Shown piece by piece: positions 10,201 through 22,876 of a stretch of 56,367 nucleotides of DNA. The stretch spans positions 1 to 56,367 of the forward strand of contig JAUCBJ010001331.1 of the NCBI GenBank assembly GCA_032718475.1. The letters run 5' to 3'. Made by a program: the position numbers and the translations under genes. Position 1 is the first letter of the stretch, and each line of letters opens with the position of its first letter. Under the pieces are notes generated by a model. That model saw only the letters and a program-made list of their open reading frames with translations, was not told the origin of the DNA and searched no databases. The stretch comes from Nemertoderma westbladi. Taxonomy: Eukaryota; Xenacoelomorpha; Nemertodermatida; Nemertodermatidae.

Positions 10201-13200
10201 CTCGAGATGATCCCAAATGCCTGGATGGTCATCCAGTACTCCATCGGCTTCTGGTTGATGTCTCCCTCAGGCCACCACAGAAATCGTAGGCTGTCTCGAT
10301 CCCTATCCAGCGCCTTAACTTGTAAGAACATGCCTTCTATATTGGAGGCGAAAGCGATTGAATATTGTTGTAATCTTAAGAGTATTCCCAACAAGGATTG
10401 GAGTAAGTTGGGTCCTGGCAACAACTCGGAATTAAGGGATTGGCCCATGTAGAGGGCGGAGCCGTCAAATACTACCCGGACTTCATTGGGTTTACCGGGT
10501 TTGGGAACGTAATGATGTGTTAAATAGTACGTTCTCTCAGTTATGGGTGTTCCTTCCGGTACTCGCTACGCATATCCCTTGTCAATGAATTTCTTCAGCT
10601 GGGTCTTGTACATCTCCTTAGCTGAAGCATTTGCCGTAAGGTGTCGATGTAGCTGTGCAATTCTCTTCTCCGCCAAGGGTAGGTTGTTTATAAAATTGGG
10701 TTCTCGCCTTCGGAAGGGCAGACCAATCTCATATCTACCTTGATCTTTAAGAAAATGTGTAGTCGTTTCTTGTATCTGCTTGGCTCTTTCTTCTTCTACC
10801 GATAGGGCCTTATCGTAGGAATTGGGCTCTACAGCCTCTTGAGTAAAGAATCGTACGGCGTGTTCATCACGAGTCTTCGCGTTGTAGCGATCTATCACTT
10901 CATTCAGTTCGTCGTTGTAGTCGACTTGTCCTGCTGGATGAATGAGGTGACATAGGTTCACTTGGTTTTGCCAAGTTTCGTTTTCCGTAAGGAGGTCGAT
11001 GGTATTCTCCTCGTCGAAGAGTTGGTGGATATCGTCATTATCTGAGGAGTATGGTGTTCCCTCAGTTGTGTCGTCTACCTCACTGATCTCCTCTTCCCAT
11101 TCACTTACCTGGTAGACCCATTCTTTGGGTAACCTTTCCATGAGAGTTCTACGGGAAGGGCCAGTAAAGTACCAACCTACTCTAGTTCTTCCCGCATAGG
11201 TTTGTAGTGGTTGCGGTTGAGCAGGCCGTTTCTCCAATGTCTCAAGCGCCTCATGCGCATTTTGGCCGATGAGTATTTGCACTCCAGGGTAGTCTGTGTT
11301 GAATCTAGGTATCTTATGCTGCTGGGTGAAGTCGTCCTCATCCCAGTTATAAGGTTCCACTTGGCTGGTAGCGAAGTTCTTTATCGCCACCATTTTTACT
11401 AACCTTATACTGTGTTCTCCTAGTTCATCCTGGGGGGTGGACAACGCGCCTACATAGTAGTCTGTAGCTACTGTAGATTTCCAAACCTGCATAATTCCTG
11501 AAAGGTTTAACTTAGTTCGGAACTTGGGTTGTCCAGCAAAGATGTCTTCGGCTAGTTCTTTGTCGATGAATGTTCCTGTGCTGCCGGAGTCAAGGAGGGC
11601 GTTCACTATATAGCTCTTTTTTAACCCGTGGACTCTCAACTGCACTACGGGAAATTCCCGGATTCCTACGTTGGAAGTTGGCGCTTTCCAAGATGGTTGT
11701 CGGTCTGGAATAGTTAGGGGGAGCTCACTATCAGTTTCAGTCTCATACGTAAGTGCTCGATACACTGCAGTGTTTATTAGATAACAGGATTCGTTTTCGT
11801 CGGAGAATTCATCCGTGTAGAATCCTTCCATCTCAGAACTGAGGTCAGTGTCGTTCACATCACTGAATTGGACATGTAGTTCGGGCTCACTTACCTGACT
11901 CGTGCGGGTTCTTTCAAATTCTGTGTGCAGCAAGATATGATGTTTCGCGCCGCACTTAGCACACCTAGCATCTGAGTAACAGGTCCGCCGTTGGTGTCCT
12001 CGTCTGAGACAATTATAACACAACCGCTTATCCCACATGACATCACATCTATCCTTTAGGGATTTCTTTAAGAATTCATCACACCCACTCAAGCGATGGG
12101 GCCCGTCACACAATACACATTTGGGCTTGATGTTACTTACCTTACCTTGTGTGGTGTTGTGCACACTTGTTCTCTCCTCGGGCTTTCTTCCATGAATTCT
12201 CTTAGAGACGTGGGAGGAGTTTTTGTTGTCTGTTCTCTCCTGTCACTGGTTCGAGACTTAAATTTACTTACGTCTTTAGGTGCGTTGTTGACATAGTAAG
12301 ATCTTTCGGTGTCTTTCCCGCTGTTCTCCTCGTGGGAGGTTTGGCTTTTGCCGTCGTCGGTATAACACACTGGTGTTACCTTTCGCCTAGAAACGGAATT
12401 TTTACTTACCTCACTTTCAGGAGTCTTCTCTCTAGACTGTTTTAGGAGTTGTAATCTTACCTCTCGGTTTAAGAATGACAGAAGGTCCGTCATGGTTGGA
12501 TCTCTATGTTGTTGGTCCATCAAATAGAGAACCTTTTTGTCCCAGTGAGTACCTACTTCACTCTTTGGCAAAGCTGATGCTAAGGCTCCTACAACCATAG
12601 AATTCTGGTATTCATGAGACTTACTTAACCAGTCTAGTTGTCTACAGATCTCCTGAATCTCATCGGAAAACTCTATAATCCCGCTGCTAAGGAACTTTCG
12701 GGGCGCTACCAATTTTGCATACAAATACCTAGCTATGTTATTCCTATTACCATACCTGATGTTTAGTGTATCCCAAACTTGTCTTAATCCATCTGGATGT
12801 CCAATAAACTTTAACGCCATTAACTTGGGAGATCCTTCCAAGGACTCGATGAGGAATCTAAGTTTCTCTCCGCTAGATAACACAGAGTTCTGTATGTTAT
12901 CTTTGTAACATTCATTAAAAGGTAACCATTTCATCTCATCTCCATTAATCTTGACGATCTCTCCCACCTTTACCGCTTGACGGGCTTCGGTTCTAGCCAT
13001 TTGACGTGTAAAACTTTCTTGGGCCATAGTGTTATTTAATATCGAGTTATCAGTATATAAATTTCTCGGATTATGATCAGGTCTATATGGAATATCATTG
13101 TCAACAGGTTTATAACTACCCTTAATAGGGTTTACTATAGGAGTTTCTACTTCACTAGCAGTATAGATGCGTGTAGGCTCCACACCTTGCGCATGAAATA

Positions 13201-15415
13201 CTTCAGACCTAACAGGTTGACACATTGTTACAGGGGGTGGTGGTATACCCTTTTGTGTATTTACTAATTTATCGCGTTCTAATGCGATACTCTGCTGCAC
13301 TTCTTTCAACTCTAACCTACTTTCCCTTACTGTTCCCTTGAACTGTTGAACAGTCTCCTGCATCTGCCCGAGCAGGAGATCCATCCCCCGCCGTCTCTCA
13401 TCCACCCACTCGACCGCCGAAGTGGGAGCCGCCAACATATTAGCGGGTAGACGAGGGACAACGGGCGACAAATCATTGATATTTCGCTCGGAGTCCAGGA
13501 CAGGAACTGTCTCAGGGGCTGTTCTGCTGGGCACAGGTAGTTTAGTGCTGTGCAAAGGGAATTTAGAGTTGGGCTCTGGAAGTACAGGGGTCTCTATCAC
13601 AGAGGGGGTGGCTTCGAGAACAGGCCTAATTATTTCAGGCTCATCTACTATAGTAGGGAGTCTTTCTATTCTAATAATTTGGTCTGTGGATTCTGTGCTA
13701 CCTAAGTCTGTGCTAGCTAGTTGCCTTCTCACAGCTGAGGGCAGATTAGGCAATTTCTGACGGTGGGGCATTCTTCTACGCCTGCTGGGACGAGATCTAT
13801 TTCCTCCGCCTTCAGGATCAGTGGTATCGCCTTCATCTGATGATGTAAAGCCCTGTCGCTTGGGGGTGGATCGACTTATCATCTGCCACTGAGTAGCTGT
13901 TCTCTGTTTATCTATGTAGTCTTGCTTCTCTTGCAGATTTTCCAACACTAGTTGGGTGGTCTCTTCAGATGCTCTCCGTTCTGCTTCTGCCACTGCTATC
14001 TTTCTTTCCGCTTCTGCCACTTTTCTTTCTGCTTCTGCTGCTGCCACTGCTGCTTTTCTTTCCACTTCTGCCGCTTTTCTTTCCGCTTCTGCCGCTGCCT
14101 CTGCCGCCTTTCTTTCCACTTCTGCTGCTGCCTCTGCCGCTTTTCTTTCCACTTCTGCCGCTGCCTCTGCCGCTTTTGTTTCCACTTCTGCCGCTTTTCT
14201 TTCCGCTTCTGCCGCTGCCACTGCCGCTGCTGCTGTCTTTCTGTCTTCTATACGTTTTTTCTTTACTTGTTCTTCTTGGACCCTAGCGATGCGGCTGCTT
14301 TCATCAAATTTAGCTTGGTTTGCAGCTAACATTTCCGCATCTATTGTGTCCAGCACAAACTTGGCTCCTTCACTATTAGGGCGAAGTCCAGCCAGCCTTC
14401 TCCTCAACTCTTCGTCACCTAGAAATCATTGATAGTCTGACAGATAGATGTCAAGAGTGTCCTTCTTCTGCGGTTTCTCTGCTGTCGATTCGCTTTCCAC
14501 TTGAGAAAAGGTAGCGTCTGTTGATTCTCCGTGGGTTGAGTGCTCAGCCAGCTGAAATTTCCACTGGGCCGTTCCTTGAACCTTGAGACTCACCCGCTGG
14601 AACCAAGTCTTTACGGCAACTTGCAATGACGTGTCTTGTCTTCTTTTCGAAGCTTCCTCAAAGGCCGATAGGATTAGTCTGATTCTTAGAATTCTTTCTC
14701 GAACTTGATAAAGCAGCTCTCCCTGCTCTTGAGGTCCCTGGGGTTGTTGAAACAGTTGTTCCTCTAATCGCTCCAAAGAGCTGAAGAATCCCTGTACATA
14801 TCCTGCTGCCGACCTCTTCCATACAGCTGGATCACTAGTGTCTTTTGTCACTCCCATCCTGTGTAAGTCTTCCCAGGCAGCTTCCGATAAGTTAAACGGG
14901 TGTCCGGGTCCGGGGAAGTTCCATTGCGACTCGACAATAGACTTCAGTTCCTCCCTTGTGTATCCCGCATAACTGTCCTTGGTCGATCGCTTACTTCTCG
15001 CCCAATCGATTTGGTGTTCCTCCACCGCAATCAATACCCTAGTGAGTACGGCTGCAGGAAGAATGAGAAGGTGATCCGAATAAACCGCATCTGCCATTTT
15101 TGCTCCGCGCACGGGTGTCAGCTCTACAGTATCCGAACTACTGGAGCTGTCGGGCCGCTGAGAAATAAGTTCTCGGCTCGGGTGTTGCTGCTGTTTAACA
15201 GCTGCTTCTTGGTCCCGCTTGACTTGAGCCCTAGTGCCTATGATAGACCTACGGTGCTGGACTAGCCTAGGGTCTGATACTACTACTGGAGGGATGACCT
15301 TTCTTACAGTAGGAGGTGAGTTGAACTTCGGTCTCAAACGTTCAGCACTCCTATCTGGGTCACAGATGGTTGTATCTAGGAGACTGTCTGACAGGTTTTG
15401 CTTTGTGTCAGACAT
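7244..15415 (-). pseudogene. gag-pol of BEL copy A (broken)
   Basis: Colinear with the intact gag-pol of copy B: start ATG at 15,413-15,415, alanine/glutamate-rich coiled coil (about 13,970-14,245), capsid-like region, zinc knuckles, protease DSG motif, RT, RNase H, integrase. Lesions I can place: TGA at 14,426-14,428; a one-base loss near 12,198; TAG at 10,566-10,568; the RT motif reads YMDY instead of YMDD (about 10,100); a deletion of about 20 bp near 8,295-8,310 before the integrase core; TGA at 7,538-7,540. The altered RT motif alone should abolish polymerase activity. It could have moved only with protein supplied by another copy, or it decayed after insertion. Confidence 0.9.
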
Positions 15416-15554
15416 GTTTGTTTATACAGTTGAATGCCTACTGCTATAATTACAGTTAAAGCAAGTCTAGTAATTCAGTATCACTGTTAGCCTAGTAATT
15501 AATTACCGATATCGTTACTCTGTGTAACGTGATATATATACACAATATATTAGA

Positions 15555-15804
15555 ATACCGGTATACACTTATAGTATATATAAGTATTATTACAGACTAG
15601 GTTTGTCACAGAATACCGGTATATAATTTCAGCTCAAGTATATATAAATATATAATAAGCCTACTGTGAATACCGGTATACAACTTACACTTATAATATA
15701 TAAGTATAATTATAGACTAGAATTAATTACAGAATACCGGTATATAATTTCAGCTTAAATTTATAGAAATAAATATAATAAGCCTATTGTAAATACCGGT
15801 ATGT
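15555..15804. repeat. Array of five ATACCGGTAT palindromes
   Basis: ACCGGTAT cores at 15,557, 15,615, 15,672, 15,736 and 15,795, spaced 57-64 bp, in a dimeric ~120-bp repeat upstream of gag. The array is kept in copy B (about 33,797-34,040) and copy C (about 50,030-50,275), with some sites degenerate. Confidence 0.8.
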
Positions 15805-16194
15805 CAATTATTTTAGAATAATTGAATTTCTGAATTTTTAGGGGTTACTTGGTTACTTTACTTTATTACCGTTATTTAAGCAGTAGTCCAACTGATATTA
15901 AGACCTAATTGATGTATAACAGGCCTACTGTTTTATAAATCGGTTTGAGTTGATTTATAATATATATATACCCGTATAATGGGTTTTTGTCAATGTTTGA
16001 AATAAATGTTATTATTTCTGGTAAGGAGTCACTTCACAGAAGCTAAACGCTCTCAGTGGAGTGCTACTTATTATTGTATTGGACACTAAAACAAATAATT
16101 CTACTTGCCTAAGTTACTTATTACTACAAATTATGTACAATTGCGGGGTGAGATTACAATCTCTAAATAAACACAAAAATTACACGTACAAATT

Positions 16195-17272
16195 TTTAGG
16201 GTTAATTTTACAAGAAATCTACAAACCAGCCTAACAAGGGGTTAGAATTTCTGGTTATTACAACGGACAGGATACTACGGTATTTGAAAATAATAAAGCA
16301 GTAGTAAATATATTGCGTTGTCTAGATAGGAAAAATACCACCGTCTGACAACTTATAGCCGTATCGCTATAAGTACTATGTTATGTACCCGGAGTGTTCC
16401 TACCTAGAAGTTAATTACCACAGCCTACTATAGCTAACGTGCCTATTAACCACTTTACAACACAAATATACTGCCTACACACTAATTACCTTCGGAAAGC
16501 ACTGTACACTAAACCCTAAATTAGGTACAAGTACTTATACAACAAATAACCAGCAGTTAAAAATACTTGTACAGCTAAAAGAACCACGGTATCTGCCGGA
16601 GTGACTAGAGCATAAAATCACCAGTCTTTACCTATGCCAAACAGCCCTGATGTAGTACCGGGGTTAATTTAACTATAACGGTATGTATAACAAGCACAAT
16701 TACTGTAGGAATAAACTTGGAGTGGTGAATGGGTTTAGGGTTAATTTTACAAGAAATCTACAAACCAGCCTAACAAGGGGTTAGAATTTCTGGTTATTAC
16801 AACGGACAGGATACTACGGTATTTGAAAATAATAAAGCAGTAGTAAATATATTGCGTTGTCTAGATAGGAAAAATACCACCGTCTGACGACTTATAGCCG
16901 TATCGCTATAAGTACTATGTTATGTACCCGGAGTGTTCCTACCTAGAAGTTAATTACCACAGCCTACTATAGCTAACGTGCCTATTAACCACTTTACAAC
17001 ACAAATATACTGCCTACACACTAATTACCTTCGGAAAGCACTGTACACTAAACCCTAAATTAGGTACAAGTACTTATACAACAAATAACCAGCAGTTAAA
17101 AATACTTGTACAGCTAAAAGAACCACGGTATCTGCCGGAGTGACTAGAGCATAAAATCACCAGTCTTTACCTATGCCAAACAGCCCTGATGTAGTATCGG
17201 GGTTAATTTAACTATAACGGTATGTATAACAAGCACAATTACTGTATGAATAAACTTGGGGTGGTGTATGTT
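16195..17272. repeat. 539-bp tandem duplication in the leader
   Basis: Two near-identical units, 16,195-16,733 and 16,734-17,272, differing at only a few bases. Copies B and C have a single unit, so the duplication is private to copy A or its close lineage. Confidence 0.88.
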
Positions 17273-17933
17273 ATGAATAATCGCATAAACTCTGAATAAT
17301 AAATATTACGCTACCCGTACAGACTCCACAAACAAAATACAGACCAAACGCTGGCAGACTGCTATCAAGCCTAAATAAACTACAGTATATGCAGACTCTG
17401 AAATGGTTAGTTAGTATGCATTCTAACCGAGTAGTACGACTTATTCTTTCAAGGGGGATTTACCTTACAGCACTGGATGCCCCCACGTTCCTAACTAGTA
17501 CTTTATCGGACATACTACACTCTACACACACTGCAATCTCTTCAGACCTAACAACAGCCAGACAACAATCCAGCCTACAAATTATTTATACAATCTGAGC
17601 AGGCTTACACGCCTTCTGCTCAATATTAACTTACAAATAAATAAAACTGACAGAAATAAGTAAAATCCCAATAAAAAAACAGGCGTCCCCGATTAAATAT
17701 TAAGACCTACCGGTATATAATTATCAAAATTGAATAATACTGCTGTACCTGTACTGTTGTAAGTACCGGTTCGGGTGGTTAGGCAGTCAGGCCTACTTGT
17801 TACCGGCCGACCGGTACTTTTACCTTTATTGCCTACGTTGCAATAAAGAAGCTATAACTGTTATTGTTCTTACCAGAACAATAGACAACTATATTTATTG
17901 CCTACACTGCAATCAGAAGCGTATAACTGTTAT

Positions 17934-19096
17934 TGTTCGCACTTTTAGACCTTTAGCAGTTTAACCTGCCAAATTTAGGTGTCTTCTAGGTTATAAATCG
18001 ACTTTAGCCTATAACAAGTATTTGATACACATAAAGTTACATTAGCCGAAGCCAGCCTATGTGCGATCATTCACCCACAGTTAAGGGAGACTGGATTCGG
18101 ATGCTCTGACCTTATTGCGGTGTAGGCCTACTGTACTATTCGATTGATCGTTAATATATAATCTCTGACAAATAGTATTCACTTTCGGGAAATATTAACA
18201 GTTCCTTTAGGACGTGGCGCTCTAAGTATGTAAACAGAGTTATGACTTACACTAAACACAACGGGATGGCTAATGATTCACGTATAAAGCGCATTCTTTA
18301 GGAAATGCTTTGTTATCTATCACACTCATGCACAATACCGCACACAGCTGCACACTGATCTGCCGACCTTCACTAATTTTAATCATATATAAGGAGAACA
18401 GCAACTGACACATGTAGGGTCTATGAAATAGCATTCAATTCACTCCAAAACCACTATAATGTGAGTCACAATTGCTATATGTAACCGGTCTCTCTAACCT
18501 TCAATATATCAAGAAGATTGGGGTTTTCTGATTATTTATCGATATTCTCCAAATATAACAACATATCCATCAAATGATAACACTTAATAACCGACAGTAA
18601 ATAGCAGTAAAATAATGCGGTGAAAGGTATGTATAGTATGATATGGGCTGATAACAGTTATACGTTTCTATGATCAAAGCCGTTCTAATGTTTGGCTAAA
18701 GTCTGAAACACAGAATAATTCCACAGCCGATGTTCTGGGCTCAGGAAAAAAGGTAAACAAAGACCATAATGCATTGCGCGATTTCCCGGAGGCTTCTGTG
18801 CAAATAAAATGAAAATCGCTCTGATTGGTCGAGCCGAACAAAGAACAAAAAAAAGCTCTACGTGGACATATCAGCTGATAGATGTCGTCATCTGAACTAC
18901 ACTGTATCAAGAGTATTTTGGCATATTGCGGCATAAAATCGCTAGTTATGTCCGCTAAAGTACACATACAGAAAAATGGCTTTTTATGTCCACTAAAACA
19001 CCTACACAGTAAGAAAACTGCTTTTTATGTCCGCTAAAACACCTACAGAGTACTTTGCGGGAAAAATGACTAGCTAGATCCGCAAAAGCCTTTACA
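17934..19096 (-). repeat. LTR of BEL copy A (5' LTR in element sense)
   Basis: 1,163 bp, the same length as 2,750-3,912, with 13 substitutions seen by eye and no length change. On the plus strand it starts TGTTCGCA and ends TTTACA. Confidence 0.93.
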
Positions 19097-19101
19097 TTCT
19101 G
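19097..19101. other. Target-site duplication of BEL copy A (TTCTG)
   Basis: Matches 2,745-2,749. Confidence 0.9.
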
Positions 19102-19649
19102 AATCTCGTATTTTTCAATATTTGAAGTGCCACACCCTAATTTTGGTGGTCCAAAAAGGACGATCAGGCTTCGATAATATTTTCAATCGATTCAATGGTC
19201 CAGAAAACATATAAAAAAGCGTTGAAATTAAAAGATGGGGGTATTTTCCGAATATGGTGTTTTTCAAAATTTGAAGTGCCACGCCCACTTCTTAGGTGCG
19301 CAAAAAATAGCATCCAGTTCAATTTTCGGAAATGGAATATAATCACATTCGATTCAGCGTAGTGAATAACCTACTAATGCTAGCCAACAATGCCACACTA
19401 TCAGTTTTTAGAATATCAAAAAAATGTATATTTTGTCCTGGGACTACTTCTATTTTTCATGAAAATTATTATACCCACCTTGTGAAATTTTCATTTTTTT
19501 GGATATGAAAATGTTCTTCGATAATTTTTTCACCTACAGCCCAAATTTCGTAGGATTTTATTGGATGATTACAAAAATACAGCGGGGAGGGCGAATCGAC
19601 CCCCCGCCAGTGCTGCTAATGGTCTAAACACCCCAGTGGTAATGGTTAA
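19102..19649. mobile_element. Right part of the element split by BEL copy A
   Basis: 19,102-19,370 continues the inverted ~165-bp units found left of copy A (AATTTGAAGTGCCAC, GATTCAATGGTCCAGAAAA). The segment ends in CCCCAGTGGTAATGG then TTAA at 19,646-19,649, an inverted match to 252-272. A GC-rich stem-prone stretch lies at 19,580-19,610. Confidence 0.4.
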
Positions 19650-20952
19650 CCCTATTAAACCCACCTCAATATGACCCCCTCCGTGGTTTTTTTATTATAA
19701 TTTTGAAACAAACGCAGTTGGGAATCTGAAATTTTATGACTTTTCCTAAAAATCTATTGTCTTCATAGTAGTGAAAACCGTTTTCAAAAATATTGGGTAC
19801 TTTTCGAGTTATAGCACCATTTTTTAACCCTACTTTTGGCACTTTTTTTGAGACGTTTTTTGAAAATTACATTTCATTAAATATGAATTGTAACATCTCT
19901 ATTTTTGATTTACACCGGTTTTTTGGTGTTAGAAATTGGATGGAATTCATATAAATTGATTTAGAAATTTCAAACTTGTTTTTTTCGGTGGGTGCTAAAT
20001 TTTGGTGCCAGCACCAAATTTTGAAATAAGTCAATTTTGTAAATTGATTGTTTGAAACTTATTTTTTACTTAATTGGAGTTTTTTGGGGTTCTGGATTCG
20101 ATGAAATATATACGAGTTGCACCAAGCGTATCAAACTTGTATTTTTCGGTGCTGTGTGCAAATTTTGGTGCTAGCACGAAATTTTGAAAATCCATTCAAT
20201 AGATAAAATTGCTTGTGACAATTTATTTCTTGCGTTTTAGAGGTTTATGGCTGTTCTGAATTCAATGGAAAATATAATTATCGAACTAGACATCTCAAAC
20301 TTGTATTTTTCGGATGTGGGTGCAAAATGTGGTGCTAGCACCAAATTTTGAAAACCATCAAATATATCAATTGATTGTGTAACCTGGTTTCTTGCGTTAT
20401 ACGGGTTTGTGATGGTTCTGAATTCAATGGAATCAGTAAAAATTTCATAAGAGTTATCAAACTTGTTTTTTTCGCCGGTGGGTGAAAATTATTGTGCCAG
20501 CACCAAATTTTTGAAAATATGCAAATTGATCAGTAGATAGTATCACCTTGTTTCTTGCGTTATACGGGTTTATGAGGGTCCTGAATCCGATGGAATCAAT
20601 AAAAACAGCACTGGACATCGCAAACTTTTACTTTTTGGTGATGGGTACGAAATTTGGTGCTAGCACCAAAATTTGCCAAATTACGCCGAAAAATACAAGT
20701 AGCAATGATCTGGCATATTAGAAATGTATTCCATTAGAATCAGCGCCCTCGAAAACCTGAAAATGTGAATTTATAGCATCGTATAAGTGAATTAAAATTT
20801 TGTGTTCTAACTGAAAAGTGCTGGTTACTTGTTTTTTTCATTTTTTTCCTACGCAGAGAGGACTAAACAGCCATTTATAGTAATCATATCATTTTTAAAT
20901 ATTTTCCAATGTATTTTGCACCCTAGAAAACCTGTATTGAAAAATAATTAGC
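19650..20952. mobile_element. TTAA-flanked non-autonomous DNA element, 3'-truncated copy
   Basis: Starts CCCTATTA right after TTAA (19,646-19,649) and matches the complete copy at 44,194-45,745 almost base for base up to about 20,952, where the last ~240 bp are missing. Its body is a series of ~165-bp units, each with a version of the palindrome TTTGGTGCTAGCACCAAA (for example 20,653-20,670). It has no coding frame. Confidence 0.75.
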
Positions 20953-21689
20953 TGATTAGCAAATTAATTTAATTATATTTTAATACCATTAACTATGTAC
21001 ATTGGCATAAGATAAGTTTTAACATTTCTTACAAATATTATAAAACTCAATAGTGGTGCGAGTTAAAAACTCAAATCACGCAAATTTAAAAGAACCGGGT
21101 GTGTTGTCATAATATCTATCTCCATCGGTTATTCTGCTTGACTGGATCTGGATCTGGCTGCGGCTTTGCTTTTGGGGTGGGGGTGCTGATTGAAAGGGGG
21201 GTTGAAGGGGGAACTGTCCCCCCTTTTTACTTTGACTGATTTGCGGTCTTGTTAAATTTCTTGGATATAGTTGTTGTGATGCTAAAATTTAATTTGTCTT
21301 TGATAATGTATTATTTTGTTTCATATTGTTTAGACCATCAATTTTCATAATATTAGTTTTTGTTTATACATTTGCTTTATAATATATTATATAATTTGTA
21401 TTTATTCATAAAATTGAATGAAACTGTTATCACTATTATTATCTTACTAGAACTACTGACACTAATGTGGAACAGCTAGGATATTTGCGCTTTGTTTATG
21501 TTTTAGTTTTAGTAACTATAGCTACCCCTTTCTATTGTTAGTTGTTAGTAGTTGTTAGGATTGCCTTAGCAGCCGGTGGTGTTGAAATATTCGTATGGAA
21601 ATGGAGTCTGCATTTATAATATAGGGTGGCTCTAGGGTGGGTTCAGGGTCATCACTTGCTTTTTTTTCATAAATATTCGGTAATCTTAG
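20953..21689. other. AT-rich DNA with no recognised gene
   Basis: I see no supported frame. A G-run and C-run around 21,178-21,235 could pair. Confidence 0.4.
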
Positions 21690-21694
21690 ATCTT
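21690..21694. other. Target-site duplication of BEL copy B (ATCTT)
   Basis: ATCTT precedes the LTR and recurs after the other LTR at 37,136-37,140. Confidence 0.9.
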
Positions 21695-22876
21695 TGTTCG
21701 CGCTTTCAGACCTTTGGCAGTTTAACCCGCCAAATTAGGATGTCTGTTAGATAATAAATCACTTTAGCCTATGACAAATATTTGATTCACTACACTAGTC
21801 GAAACCAATCTGTGCGCGATCATTCACCCGCTGGATATACCCGGGAGATTGGGTTCGACGGCTTAATCTTATTGCTATGTAAGCTTAATGTATTATTCGA
21901 CTGACAGTATTATATAATCTCTGACAATATTATTCACCTTCGGGGAATATTAACAGTTCCTTTAGGACGTGGCGCTCTATCTATATAAACAGAGTTATGA
22001 CTTAAACTACTCACAACGATATGGCTTAGTTATAATTCACATATATGGCGCATTCTTTAGGAAATGCTTCGTTATCAGTCTCACTCATACACAATGCTGC
22101 ACAATACTGCACACTGATCTGCCGATCTTCACTGATTTTAGTTACATATAAAAGGAACACGGACTGACTCATGTAGGGTCTATCAAATAACATTAGATTC
22201 ACTTCAAACCACTTTAACATAAGTCACAATCGTTATATATAACCTTCCTCTCTTACCTTCGGTATATCAAGAATATTGGGTTTTCGGGGTTATTTATCGT
22301 TATTCCAAATATAATAATTCATCAACCAAATTATGAAGTACCGACAGTAAATAGCAGTATAACAATATAAGGTATGCACAATGTTACACAATATGCAGTG
22401 TCAGTGTGTTGAGACAATCAGGTTTGTTGTGATAACGGATATATGTCCTTATAATTAAGCCTACTAGTGTACGGCTAAAACAGAAAAGCACAAAATACTT
22501 CCAAGCCGTTCTTTCCTTGGCTCAGGACTGAATGTAAACACTGCACATAGGCATTGCGTCATTTCTCGGAAATTTTCTGTACAAGGAGCCACAAAAATGC
22601 TCTGATTGGCTGACTGAACTGAGAGACGCCGTAGAACAAAGGAAATCAACACGTATGAATGTCAGCTGTTAACCGTAGTCATAGTAACTACTGTTCAAGA
22701 GTAGCTATCACCCTTTTGCGTCACGAATTGCCATAGAATCATCAAATATGCCTTTCACAGTACACATACGGAGGAAATAGGTCTTAGATCCTCTAAAAAC
22801 ACCGATACAGCAATAATACGGTCTCTTACACCTATTAAATCAACTACAGAGTATTTTAATGTAAAAGATAATAAAA
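21695..22876 (-). repeat. 3' LTR of BEL copy B, outer end deleted
   Basis: Matches 35,923-37,104 and then departs: the last 31 bp of the LTR (present at 37,105-37,135, including the TG...AA end in sense) are missing and ORF3 sequence follows directly. By comparison with copy A, about 765 bp of internal DNA including the polypurine region is also lost. Confidence 0.9.

Larger units (their letters stand above)
15416..17933 (-). other. 5' leader of BEL copy A
   Basis: A 2.5-kb untranslated leader between the 5' LTR (right side) and gag. It holds the ATACCGGTAT array (15,555-15,804), a 539-bp tandem duplication (16,195-17,272), one copy of a ~287-bp unit (about 17,278-17,590) that is doubled in copies B and C, and a duplicated LTR-proximal segment (17,832-17,933). 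No TGG, the usual start of a tRNA primer site, directly follows the LTR in sense. Confidence 0.75.
2750..19096 (-). mobile_element. BEL/Pao LTR retrotransposon, copy A (complete, coding capacity lost)
   Basis: A 16.35-kb element bounded by 1,163-bp LTRs and a TTCTG duplication. In sense order on the minus strand: LTR, 2.5-kb leader, gag-pol with stops and frameshifts, 1.7-kb spacer, ORF3, LTR. I count 13 differences between its LTRs by eye (about 1.1%), so it is fairly young. It is much larger than a typical BEL/Pao element because of the long leader, the extended gag, the spacer and ORF3. Confidence 0.93.

Noticed and set aside
13952-14432. Long plus-strand Ala/Ser/Leu-rich and Phe/Cys-rich frames
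   Set aside because: Antisense shadows of the GCN/GAA-rich coiled-coil repeat of gag. The same artefact appears at 32,317-32,639 and 51,493-51,972.
16195-17272. CRISPR-like array
   Set aside because: The repeats are two long tandem copies without unique spacers, in a eukaryotic retroelement leader.
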